Source: Archangiaceae bacterium
GTDB taxonomy: Bacteria > Myxococcota > Myxococcia > Myxococcales > Myxococcaceae
NCBI GenBank assembly: GCA_016714225.1
Contig: JADJNS010000007.1
Coordinates: 310,001 to 374,000 of the forward strand
Length of the DNA stretch: 64,000 nucleotides
Direction of reading: 5' to 3'
Shown: positions 29,617-38,610 of the stretch, in pieces
How the letters are laid out: each line of letters starts with the position of its first letter
How positions within the stretch are numbered: position 1 is the stretch's first letter
Translations under genes and position numbers: made by a program
The notes under the pieces: generated by a model
Told to the model about the DNA's origin: nothing
The model's database searches: none
What the model saw: only the letters and a program-made list of their open reading frames with translations

Positions 29617-30030
29617 TTAAGACAAGGGCGAACGGACCTCCTCGGCGGCGGACCAGGCGGGCCCCTCGCGGTTGATGCAGGCATGCAAGGTCTTGCCGGT
29701 GGCGAGCAGGCGGCATCGTCCCCTTCCTTGCGGACCTCGTAACTGAACCCGATCGACGCGCGGCGCAGCTCGGGTGACACTCGACCTTGACCACCAGCAG
29801 GTCGTCGTACTTCGCGGGCGCCGCGCGGTAGCTGCGACGCCGCGTCGACCACCGGCAGCATCAGCCCGCGCTTTTCCATCTCGGTGTAGCTGCCGCCGCG
29901 CGCGCGAAAGTACTCGCCGCGCGACAGCTCGAAGAAGCGAAAGTAGTTGGCGTAGTAGACGACGCCCATCTGGTCGGTGTCGCCGTAGATGACGCGGTAG
30001 CGAACCTCGACGGAGGCTCGGACTAGCCTT
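29617..30030 (-). pseudogene. Hotdog acyl-CoA thioesterase (YbgC/FadM-like), broken
   Basis: One frame gives VRYRVIYGDTDQMGVVYYANYFRFFE, starting near 30020, with the family's Asp catalytic motif (YGDTDQMGVVYYANY) and continuing to GLMLPVVDAA. A second supplies IGFSYEVRKEGD, and a third supplies LATGKTLHACINREGP up to the stop at 29617. At least three indels are needed to join them. No in-frame ATG is found for the first segment; a stop lies upstream. The family hydrolyses short to medium acyl-CoA thioesters. Downstream is glpX on the same strand. Confidence 0.72.
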
Positions 30031-30063
30031 TCGCTGTCGCCCTAGGCCGCTTAATCGTCGAAA

Positions 30064-31686
30064 GTGCGCGCCCATGGTGCGCAGCTGCTGGTGGTGGTGG
30101 GGCTGCTGGTCGCGTTCCCCGCGTTGGCGAAACCCCCCAGGCTCACGCTGTTCATCACCGTCGATGCGCTCGGGTCGGGACCTGTTCTCCGCGCCGCCCG
30201 CGCTTCAAGGCCGGGTTCCGCGCCTCTTCGCCGCAGGGGCGGACTTCCCCGTCGCGCGCTACGACTTCGCCGAGACGGTCACCGCCGCCGGCCACACCAC
30301 CCTGGCGACCGGCACCAACCCCTCGCGCCACGGCGTCGTCGTCGAACAAGGTGCTCAACCGCGCCACCGGGAAGCTCGAGGCCGGTCTTCGCCGACCCCA
30401 AACCACCCGCTCCTCGAAGCGCCGCTGCCGAACGACGACGTCTCGCCGCAGGTCTGCTCGCCGAGACCCTGGCCGATCACCTGCGGCTGAGCACCCAGCG
30501 CGCAAGGGCAAGGCGCTGGCGATCGCCGGCAAGGGTCGCGGTCGGCGATCGCGATGGGCGGCCACCTCGGCGACGCGTGGTGGTTCTCGGAAGAGGTCGG
30601 CAAGTTCGTCACCGGCACGTACTACCGGAAGGAGTTCCCGACCTGGGTGAAGGCCTTCAACGACAAGAAGCCCGCCGACGCGTACTTCGGAAAGGACTGG
30701 GCGCTGCTCGAGCCCGCGAAGGAATACATCGGGAACGACGAGCGCCCGTGCGAGGCCGACTTCTACGGGCTGGGGAAGGTCTTTCCGCACCCGTTGAACG
30801 GCGGGCTCACCGCTCCGGGGCCGCAGTCGTACGCGGCGCTGGCGTCGTCGCCGATGTTCAACGACCTCTGGTGCGTTCGCCAAGGCGGCGCTCGACGCCG
30901 AAGGGCTGGGCAAAGACGACGTCCCCGACCTGCTGAGCGTCAGCTTCTCGGCCCCCGACCGCACCTACCACCTGTACGGCCCGTACTCGTGGGAGATGCA
31001 GGACCACTGGCTGCGGCTCGGCCGGCGATCGCCGACCTGATCGCGGCGGCCGAGAGGGCGGCGGGCGGGCGCGCCAACCTGCTGGTGGTGCTGACCGCCG
31101 ATCACGGCGGGGCCAACATCCCCGAACAGTGGGCGGCGCCGGGCCTCGACGGCGTCCGGGCGTCCCCCCGACGCGATTCGAAAGGCCTCGAAGAAAGGCT
31201 CAGCGACGGTTCAGCGGCGGCGAGCTGGTCGCGGCGATCGAGGAGGTCGACGTGTATCTCGACGCCAAGCCGATCGCCGACAAGAAGCTCGACCCGGCCG
31301 CGGTGCGGCGCGCGGCGGCCGCCTGCCTCTCGAAGCACCCCGATCTGCAGGTGGCGGTCGCGCGCGACGACCTCGGAGACCGCGACCCGCCCGGTACTGC
31401 GGCGGCCTGCCGCGGGCTCCTCCACCCGGACCGCAGCGGCGACGTGCTGGTGACGCTCAAGCCCTTCCACGTGCTCGAAAGCGAAGGCCGGCACCTCGCA
31501 CGGCACCCGGGCCTATGACACCGAGGTGCCGCTGCTCCTGCTGGGCAAGGGCATCAAGCCCGGGATCTACCAGGAGCCAATCCGCGCCGTCGACCTCGCG
31601 CCCACCGTCCGCCCTGATCGAGATGGGCGCGCCGGCGCAGTGCGAGGGCGCGGCGCGCGCGAAGCCATCGCCCTGCACCTCGGTGA
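30064..31686 (+). pseudogene. Alkaline phosphatase-superfamily protein (PafA-like), broken by several indels
   Basis: A signal-peptide-like start at the GTG at 30064 (LLVVVGLLVAFPALA) is followed by PPRLTLFITVDALGS. Fragments in different frames give FAETVTAAGHTTLATGTNPS with the Thr nucleophile, GGHLGDAWWFSEEVGKFVTG, the LSVSFSAPDRTYHLYGPYS segment, the metal motif VVLTADHGGANIPEQW, and VPLLLLGKGIKPGIYQEPIR. Together they cover a typical ~540-residue periplasmic phosphatase/phosphodiesterase of the alkaline phosphatase superfamily. At least six frame changes occur. It is the centre of the damaged block. Function is assigned from motifs; substrate is unknown. Confidence 0.7.
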
Positions 31687-32370
31687 AAGGGGCCCGCCTC
31701 GTCACCCTCGTCGACGACGCCCTGCCACCGCGCCTGTTCGCGCGGCTCTCAGCGCGTGGTGGCGCTGGGTCGCGCGCGCCTGCGGCACCACCTACCAGAC
31801 GACCTTCTGGTTGCCGCGGGGCGCCGCCGGCCTGCGTGGTCGAACGCGCGCGGTCGCCTGGCGCTGTGGCCCGAGGTGCCAGAGGTGACCGGCGTCGAGT
31901 GGTGGCTGTCGCGCATGCGCACTTCGAACGTGCAGGTCGACTTCCACCGCGATCGCGACGAGAAGCTGGCGCTGAGCGGAGGGCCGCAGGTGCACCCGGT
32001 GCGCTCGTCGGTGCTGTTTCTGAACCGTTGCCGCGGGGGGCTGCTGGCTGTCACGGCCCGGTCACCAAACCCGAAGAACCCCGCCTTTGCCCCCGACCGG
32101 CTCGAGCTCGACCTCGCCGAGCCGCGCCCCAATCGCTTCGTGCACTTCGACGGTCGGCTGACCCACGGGGTGCTCGACGCGCGGAATCAAGTGCCCGGGC
32201 CCAGGCTGCCTCGCGAGAAGTCTCTGAGGCTTGCGGTGGCGGTGAACTTCTGGAAACTCAGGCCGACCGAGGTGCCGCAGTTCTCCGACAGTCGCGCGTA
32301 TCGTGCGCTGGCAGCGCAGAAAAAATTACCGCGGCGCGGCGGGCGGCGCATGGTAAGTAAATCGTCGTGA
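31683..32370 (+). pseudogene. 2OG-Fe(II) oxygenase-like protein, N-terminal half frameshifted
   Basis: From a GTG at 31683 (VKGARLVTLVDDALPPRLFA) the frame changes once or twice before 31870. It is then clean from PEVPEVTGVEWWLSRMR to the stop at 32370. The clean part has a His-x-Asp (QVDFHRDRDEKL) and a distal His (FDGRLTHGVLDARN), the spacing of a facial-triad dioxygenase, followed by a candidate 2OG-binding basic region (REKSLRLAVAVNFW). The substrate is unknown. Its stop overlaps the next GTG (32367-32370). Confidence 0.55.
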
Positions 32371-32824
32371 TTCGCGTGCTCGCCCTCGGCGCCGCGCTCC
32401 TCTCGAGCGTGAGCCTGGCCTCAGATTCCGACAGCAGCCGGCTGCGCATCGACGTGCCGCACCACTTCAGCAAGGCCGACGCGCGGGCCCGGGCCCAGAT
32501 GCTGTTCGAGTACTGGCACGTGGCGTTCGGGGTGCAGTCGTCGTGGTCGGGCGACAAGGCAGAGATCGCCGGCAAGGTGATGGGCATCGACATTCATGCC
32601 GTGCTGGTGGTCGGCGACGACCGCATCGGTGGCGACAGCTCAACTACCCCCACCCTCTACATGCGCGGCATCGGCGGGCGCGCTACAGAACACAAGAATT
32701 GCCGCCCGAAGTGGCCAAATACCCTGCAGGACCTACGCGCCTCAAGTGTGCCGCTCGCGCACTGGCCTCGCGATCGCCTGGGTGTCGAACCTGGGAAGAC
32801 CTGGCTTTACGCCGGTTCGGCTGA
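32367..32824 (+). pseudogene. Small secreted protein, possibly polyhydroxyalkanoic-acid-system-like; 3' half scrambled
   Basis: The GTG at 32367 overlaps the oxygenase stop. A signal peptide (MIRVLALGAALLSSVSLA) precedes RLRIDVPHHFSKADARARA, EYWHVAFGVQSSWSGDKAEI and KVMGIDIHAVLVVGDDRIGG. This resembles the short PHA-system (PHA_gran_rgn) family, which is normally cytosolic, so the link is tentative. After about 32640 no frame continues sensibly and base composition becomes less GC-rich. The end at 32824 is the stop of one alternative frame and is arbitrary. Confidence 0.4.
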
Positions 32825-32846
32825 TCACGAGCGCCGTCCGGTGGAG

Positions 32847-35398
32847 ATGCCGCGCCCGACGAAGGTGCTCCGCCTGACCCCCTGCGCCTTCACGCGCTTC
32901 CTGGGTGCTGGCCGAAGAGCTGACGGGCAAGGGCGGCGACGGCCCGTCGCGAGTCATGCGGGCGCTGGCCGAGGCCAAGGTCGACCTGAACCCCCACCAG
33001 GTCGAAGCGGCGGCCTTCGCGCTCGAGGCGATGGAGCGCGGCGGCTGCGTGCTGGCCGACGAGGTCGGCCTGGGCAAGACCATCGAGGCGGGCATCGTGC
33101 TGGCGCAGCTGCACGCCGAAGGGCGGCGGCGGCTGCTGGTGCTGGCGCCCGCGACGCTGCGCGCGCAGTGGCAGGCCGAGCTCGCCAGGAAGTTCGACCT
33201 CGACTCGGTGGTGGTCGACGGCCGCACCATGCAGGCGACCGGGAACTCCTTCGACCAGCGCGTGCCGGTGGTGATCGCCTCGCTCCCCTTCGCGGCGATC
33301 CGCCAGGAGCTGGCTGGCCAGCTCCCGTGGGACCTGGTGATCATCGATGAGGCCCACCGCCTGCGCAACTCGCACAAGCCCAACAACAAGATCGGCAAGG
33401 CCCTCAAGCTGGCGCTGGGCAAGTCGCCCAAGCTGCTGCTCACCGCCACCCCGCTGCAGAACGAGCTGTCGGAGCTGTTCGGCCTGATGTCGCTGCTCGA
33501 CGAGCAGATCCTGGGGCCGCAAGACGCCTTCAGGGCGCACTCCCCGTCGACCCGGAGCACGGCGGGCTCACGGACCAGCGCGGCGAAAGCGCTCAGACAG
33601 CGCTCGCGCCGGTGGTGCAGCGCACGCTGCGGCGGCAGGTGCGCGAGTACGTGCGGTTCACGAACCGGCGCAGCGTGGTCGAGGACTTCGCGCCGTCGCC
33701 CGACGAACAGGCGCTGTACGACGACGTCAGCGAGTACCTGCGGCGCAGCGAGGCGGCGGCGATCGAGCCGGGCAAACGCACGCTGCTGACCCTGGTCTAC
33801 CGCAAGCTGCTGGCCTGCTCGACCTACGCCATCGCCCCGACGCTGGCGAAGCTGGCCGAGGCGCTCGAGCAGCGGCTTCAAGGCACGCGAAGCTGGCCCA
33901 GGCCGACGCGCTGTTCGGCCCGAAGACGAAGAGTACGTGGAAGACGAGGTGGCAGGACGTCGCCAACCCGCTGACGCCGGCCGCGATTGCGTTCGAGGTG
34001 AAAGAGCTGCGCGGCTACGCCGAGCGAGCGCGGGCGCTCACCACCAACGCCAAGGGCGAGGCGCTCAAGCGCGCGCTCGACCGGGTGTTCACGGTCGCCC
34101 GCGCGCACCAGTGGCCCGAGAAGGCGGTCATCTTCACCGAGAGCCGCCGCACCCAGGAGTACCTGATCAACCTGCTGTCGACGCACGGCTGGGAGGGGAA
34201 GATTCCGCAGCTGCCGGCGACGCCGGCACGCCCGAGGCGCGCCGCGCTGGTCGAAGACTTCAGGAACCGCGCGCAGATTCTGCTCTCGACCGAGGCCGGC
34301 GCCGAGGGCCTGAACCTGCAGTTCTGCAACGTGATCGTGAACTACGACCTGCCGTGGAACCCGCAGCGCGTCGAGCAGCGCATCGGGCGCTGCCACCGCT
34401 ACGGCCAGCAGCGCGACGTGCTGGTGCTGAACCTGCTCAACCGCTCGAACGCCGCCGACGCGCGCCTATACGAGCTGCTGGAGAAGAAGCTCGGCCTGTT
34501 CGACGGCGTGTTCGGCGCGTCGGACGAGATTCTGGGCGCGCTCGAGAGCGGCGTCGACTTCGAGCGCCGGGTGCTCGACATCTACCAGTCGTGCCGTGCC
34601 CCGGCAGAGATCGACGCGGCGTTCACCGCGCTGCAGAGCGACCTGGGTAAGAGCATCAACCGCCGCATGACCGAGGCGCGCTCGCTGCTGCTCGAGCGCT
34701 TCGACGGCGAGGTGCGCAAGAAGCTCAAGCTGCGCGAAGAGTCGGTGAAGAAGGGGCTGGCGAAGACCCGGGCCGCCGCGGCGGCGAAGGCGCAGGCCCA
34801 GCCGCAGCCGCTCGAAGGCGTGTGCAAGCTGCAGCTCACCGTGCCCGAGCTCAAGGGGCGCGACGGCTGGTGGTTCGTGTACCGCTTCGAGGCGCGCGGC
34901 GAAGACTCGGTGGCGCACGTGGTGCTGCTCCGCGACGGCGAGGGGTGGAAGGCGCTGCCCCTCGAGCAGGGCGAGGCGCTGCTGAAAGCGCCCGCGATCG
35001 AGGCCTCGGTGATGCCGCCTTCGGTGTCGGTGGCGGCGGCGCAAGAGGCGGCGCTCAACGCGGCGCGCGACGAGGTGCAGCGGCGGCTCGAGAAGAAGGC
35101 CTCGGTCGACATCGACGAGGCGCGCGAGCGGGCCGACCGCTTCGCCGAAGACTGCCTGATCGCCCCGCGCAAGAAGGTCGAGGCGGCCCGCGCAGAGTGG
35201 GAAGCGGCGCGCAAGAGCCGCGAGCGCGTGCAGATCGAGCGCACCGAGCGCGCCTACCGCAAGGCGCTGTCGACCCTGCGAGCCGAAGAAGACCAGCGGT
35301 ACGGTGAGAAAGACCGCGCGCTCGCGGCGATGATGGCGAGGGCGAAGGTCACCGTCGGCCGCACGTTGATCGCGTCGGCGTGCTTCAAGACCGTGTGA
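32847..35398 (+). pseudogene. SNF2/RapA-like DEAD/DEAH helicase, N-terminal half with frameshifts
   Basis: The start MPRPTKVLRLTP at 32847 is in one frame. From 32905 another frame gives LNPHQVEAAAFAL, Walker A ADEVGLGKTIEAG, the motif DEAH in LVIIDEAHRLRN and TATPLQN. Frame changes occur near 32895, 33595 and 33880-33960. From 33998 to the stop at 35398 the frame is intact: ILLSTEAGAEGLNLQFCN, YDLPWNPQRVEQRIGRCHRY, then a long charged coiled-coil C-terminus. The region between WEGKI and RAALVEDF seems ~25 residues shorter than relatives. Such proteins are ATP-driven translocases near RNA polymerase or phage-defence loci. Confidence 0.82.
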
Positions 35399-35627
35399 CG
35401 CAGCGCAGAGGCGGCAGAGGCTGCACAGCGGTTCGGCTTCGTGCCCTGCCACGGTGAGCCTCAGCAGGCCAGACTCGACGGCGCCGACGGCCCGGCAGGG
35501 TCAGGCCAAGGCACAGGGTTGTCGGCCAGGGGTCGGTGGGGCAGGCACGAACGGGTAGGCGCACCGCTCTCTGGGGGTTTGGCCGGAGAGGGTCAGCGCG
35601 CACAGCTCGGCGAAGGCAGCCGCGCGC
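35399..35627. other. Convergent intergenic gap
   Basis: These 229 bases lie between the helicase and lipid kinase stops. They contain imperfect dyads (for example CCTGCC with GGCAGG, and TTCGTGCC with GGCACGAA) that could terminate both transcripts. No gene, tRNA or strong hairpin is seen. Confidence 0.4.
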
Positions 35628-36545
35628 TCACACCTTGAGCTTCACCGCGCCCGGCAAGAGGGTCATCTTGCAGGGCAGCCGGCCGGGCTGCTCGCCGTCG
35701 CAGTCGATGAGCACCTCTTCGTCGCTCTCGGCCTCGAACACGCGGGCCTTGAGACAGCGGGTGTTCTTCCACCCCACGTGGGCGCCGCTGTAGATGCCGC
35801 TCTGCTTGAGCACGAAGTCTTTCAGCGAGTAGCCGCTCCACACGGTGATGTCGAAGATGCCGTCGTGGGTGAGCGCCTCGGGGGCGACCTTCATGCCGCC
35901 GCCGAAGTACTTGCCGTTCGCGACGGCCAGGGTGGTGACGGTGGCCTCTTCCCACGGGCCGCCGTCGAGGCGAAAGCGCACCTTCTTGTCGGCGTACTTC
36001 ATCATCGCCTTGAACGAGCCGAGCATGAACGAGAGCTTGCCGCCCAGCGCCTTGCTCGACTGGTTCACCTCGTTGTCGACGGCGCCCGAGACTCCGAAGC
36101 TGGCGATGTTGGCGAAGTAGCGCTGGCCTTTGCTGCCGTCGGGCGCGGTGTACTCGAGCAGCCCCACGTCGAAGGGCTGGCCGCCCTCGCCCTTCAGCCG
36201 CTCGACCGCCGCGTCGAGGTCGAGCTCCCAGCCGAAGGTGCGGCGAAAGTCGCCGCCGGTGCCGCGCGGCAGCACGCCCAGCGACGCCTGGGGGTTGATG
36301 GGCCGCCCGCCCTCGAAGAAGCCGTTGAGGGTCTCGTTGATGGTGCCGTCACCGCCCACCGCGACGATGCTGTCGAAACCCTGGTGCAGCGCGGCGCGCG
36401 CCAGGTGCTCGGCGTGCATCGGGCCCTCGGTGAAGCCGTGGGAGATCGACGGCAGCGCGCGCGCCACCCGGGCCTGAATCTCGGCCCACCGCTTGCCGGT
36501 GTCGCCGTTGGCGCTCTTGGGGTTGACCACCAGGTACGTCTTCAT
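35628..36545 (-). CDS. Diacylglycerol kinase-family lipid kinase
   Basis: This 305-residue protein matches the DAGK catalytic family (YegS/DgkB/sphingosine-kinase-like): YLVVNPKSANGDTGKRW, the signature VAVGGDGTINETLNGF with the Gly-Gly-Asp-Gly nucleotide loop, and LGVLPRGTGGDFRRTF. A beta-sandwich C-terminal domain ends in LIDCDGEQPG, the typical phosphate-site Asp-Gly-Glu. It should phosphorylate a lipid hydroxyl (diacylglycerol or similar). It is last of a four-gene operon; its ATG overlaps the preceding stop as ATGA. The operon context with an AGPS-like enzyme hints at ether-lipid substrates (inference). Confidence 0.93.
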   Translation of the reverse strand: MKTYLVVNPKSANGDTGKRWAEIQARVARALPSISHGFTEGPMHAEHLARAALHQGFDSIVAVGGDGTINETLNGFFEGGRPINPQASLGVLPRGTGGDFRRTFGWELDLDAAVERLKGEGGQPFDVGLLEYTAPDGSKGQRYFANIASFGVSGAVDNEVNQSSKALGGKLSFMLGSFKAMMKYADKKVRFRLDGGPWEEATVTTLAVANGKYFGGGMKVAPEALTHDGIFDITVWSGYSLKDFVLKQSGIYSGAHVGWKNTRCLKARVFEAESDEEVLIDCDGEQPGRLPCKMTLLPGAVKLKV

Positions 36546-37639
36546 GGGCCCTCTTTGGTGTCGAGCCAGCGCTTGAGCACCGCCAGCAGATCTTCCGACT
36601 GTCGCCCTGCCCGCTCGAACATGCGCCGCGAGGTCGGGCAGGCGGTGACGATGGTCTCGCCGTCTTGCTGCAGCTCGGCCGCCTGCCGCCGCGCCACGTC
36701 GACCGAGGTCTCTTGCAGGGTGCGGGGCAGCAGCCCCCCGCCGCCCGAGCAGCCGCCCTCGGCGCCGCTCGAGGGCGCCTCGCGCACCGACGACACCGCG
36801 CGGCGCAACAGCCGGCGCGGCTCGTCGTACTGCTGCAGGCCGCGGCCGAGGTGACAGGCGTCGTGGTAGGCGACGGCCTCTTCCATCGGCGGCTTCACCG
36901 GCGCGTGGGGCAGGTTCTCGTCGAGCACCTCGTACACGGTGCGAATGCGCGCCGGCATCTTCACCTCGAAGCGCGGGTAGATGACCTTCAAGGTGAAGGC
37001 GCACGAGGGATCTTTCACCACCAGCTCGGGGTAGGCCTCGATCGTCTCGGCGAAGGCGCGGGCGTGCGCCTGAAACAGCTCGAACGCCCCCGCGGCGTAG
37101 AGCGGGTAGCCGCAGCAGCGCGCGGCGGCGCGGCTCACCCCGAGCGGCGCGCCGAACGCGCTGGCGACCGCCAGCGTCTGGTCGATGAGCTCGCTGCGCT
37201 TCACCAGCGCGGTGCAGCCGGGGAAGAACGGGTAGCGCACCGGGGTCTCGGCCTTCCACGCGGCCACCAGGGGGGCGAGCTGCCGCCCGAAGGGGTTCTG
37301 CGACTGCGCGAAGGTGGCCAGGGTCGAGGCGGCTCCGGCCGGCTGCAGGCCCTTGGCGATGGTCGCCGAGCGCGCGGCGAACAGCGCGCCGGCGGGCTGG
37401 TTGTGGTGCTTGCAGAACTCGGTGCAGCGCATGCAACCGGTGCAGGCGTGCAGCGCCTTCGCCGAGCCCTCGTCGAGCGGCCGCTGGTGGGTGAGCGCGA
37501 GGTGCGCGGCGGTCATCTTGCCCCAGGTCGACGTGGTCTCGGTCTTGGTCGACTCGGAGACCGGGCACGAGAACCGGCACACCTTGGGGCAATAGGCGCA
37601 GAACGAATACTCGCGGGCGTGCTGCTCCATCGGCTTCAC
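36542..37639 (-). CDS. Iron-sulfur oxidoreductase subunit, GlcF/heterodisulfide-reductase-like
   Basis: This 365-residue protein has two 4Fe-4S binding clusters near the N-terminus (FCAYCPKVCRFSCP and CTGCMRCTEFCK). Two Cys-rich CCG-type domains follow (FPGCTALVKRSELID with ARCCGYPL, and YHDACHLGRGLQQYDEPR with GGCSGGGGLLP). This is the layout of the GlcF/GlpC/LutA iron-sulfur subunits, which accept electrons from flavin subunits and reduce quinone. The GTG at 37639 overlaps the previous stop as GTGA; a downstream ATG at 37630 is an alternative. The next two genes upstream encode the FAD partners. Confidence 0.88.
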   Translation of the reverse strand: MKPMEQHAREYSFCAYCPKVCRFSCPVSESTKTETTSTWGKMTAAHLALTHQRPLDEGSAKALHACTGCMRCTEFCKHHNQPAGALFAARSATIAKGLQPAGAASTLATFAQSQNPFGRQLAPLVAAWKAETPVRYPFFPGCTALVKRSELIDQTLAVASAFGAPLGVSRAAARCCGYPLYAAGAFELFQAHARAFAETIEAYPELVVKDPSCAFTLKVIYPRFEVKMPARIRTVYEVLDENLPHAPVKPPMEEAVAYHDACHLGRGLQQYDEPRRLLRRAVSSVREAPSSGAEGGCSGGGGLLPRTLQETSVDVARRQAAELQQDGETIVTACPTSRRMFERAGRQSEDLLAVLKRWLDTKEGP

Positions 37640-38610
37640 AGGGGACCTCCCAATACCGTGGCGGCGAGCCCCGCGCCGTGGGCCCAGCGGGCCGGAGCGT
37701 CGAGCCCCAGGCCCCCGGCACCTCCGGCGACGATCGCGCCGTGCAGGCTCAGCCGGTACAGGTCGAGCACCTCGCCGTGGTCGAGCGCGCGCGCCACCGC
37801 CGGCCACGAGCACTCGTGCTCGTGGGGGGTGGCCGGCGGGTGCAGCGCCTCGCCGGCGGGGCGGCCCCCCAGGGTCGGCGCGCGGTGCTGCAGGCTCTGG
37901 GCGTCGCGCGCCACCCCGTCGAGCGCCCCGGCGAGCTCGACCTCGAGCACGGTGCGCTGCTGCACCTTCTGGGCGCGGGCTCGCGCCGGGCAGCACCCGT
38001 CGGCGAGCGCGGCGCGCACGCCATCGAGCGCCGCCTCGACCGAGGGGAAGCTCAGGCGCACCACCTGCCGCGCCTCGGGCAGCGGCAGGCAGCGCAGGCG
38101 CGCCTTGAGCACCACCGCGATGCGGCCGTGCGCGCCCAGCACCAGCGCCGAGAGGTCTGGGCCCGCGGCGCTGCGCGGGCTGAAGTGGGTCTTGAGCTGC
38201 CGGCCGTCGGCCAGCACCGCCTCGAGGCTGATGGAGATCGGCTCGAGCCGCCCGACCGGCACCGGCTTCAAGCCCGCGTAGGGCCCCTCGAGGAACTCGG
38301 CCACGGTGAGCGTGAGGGCGTGCGGGCTCAAGGTGCCGAGGGTGAACGCGTGGGGGTGCAAGAGCCGCTCGAGGTCGGCGAGCACCAGGCCGGCGCCCGC
38401 CAGCACGGTGCACGACTTCGGCTCGACCGCCTCGAGGCGATCGAACGCCCCGCGGCTCAGCTTCACCTCGCGGCCCAGCGCCACCCCGTGGGCGCGCAAG
38501 ACCGCCAGCACCTCGGTGAGCTCGCGCGCCGAGCGGGGGCAGGCGTACAGCCCGTCGGGCGAGTCGACGCACATCGGGCCCAGCGCGTGGCGCAGCTCGC
38601 TCGAGCTCAC
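37636..38610 (-). CDS. FAD-binding oxidase subunit, GlcE-like
   Basis: This 324-residue protein has an FAD_binding_4/PCMH-type N-terminus (VDSPDGLYACPRSARELTEV) and central VEPKSCTVLAGAGLVLADLERLL. It is short, like GlcE (~350), and lacks the C-terminal linked-oxidase domain. The sequence LVLGAHGRIAVVLKARLR matches the end of the FAD domain. A substrate pocket is not evident; it may serve as accessory flavin subunit to the AGPS-like protein. The GTG at 38610 overlaps the preceding stop (GTGA), so the four genes are coupled. Confidence 0.75.
   Translation of the reverse strand: MSSSELRHALGPMCVDSPDGLYACPRSARELTEVLAVLRAHGVALGREVKLSRGAFDRLEAVEPKSCTVLAGAGLVLADLERLLHPHAFTLGTLSPHALTLTVAEFLEGPYAGLKPVPVGRLEPISISLEAVLADGRQLKTHFSPRSAAGPDLSALVLGAHGRIAVVLKARLRCLPLPEARQVVRLSFPSVEAALDGVRAALADGCCPARARAQKVQQRTVLEVELAGALDGVARDAQSLQHRAPTLGGRPAGEALHPPATPHEHECSWPAVARALDHGEVLDLYRLSLHGAIVAGGAGGLGLDAPARWAHGAGLAATVLGGPL

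Noticed and set aside
32640..32850. A tRNA or foreign insertion in the less GC-rich stretch
   Set aside because: No cloverleaf or anticodon arm could be formed; more likely damaged coding sequence.
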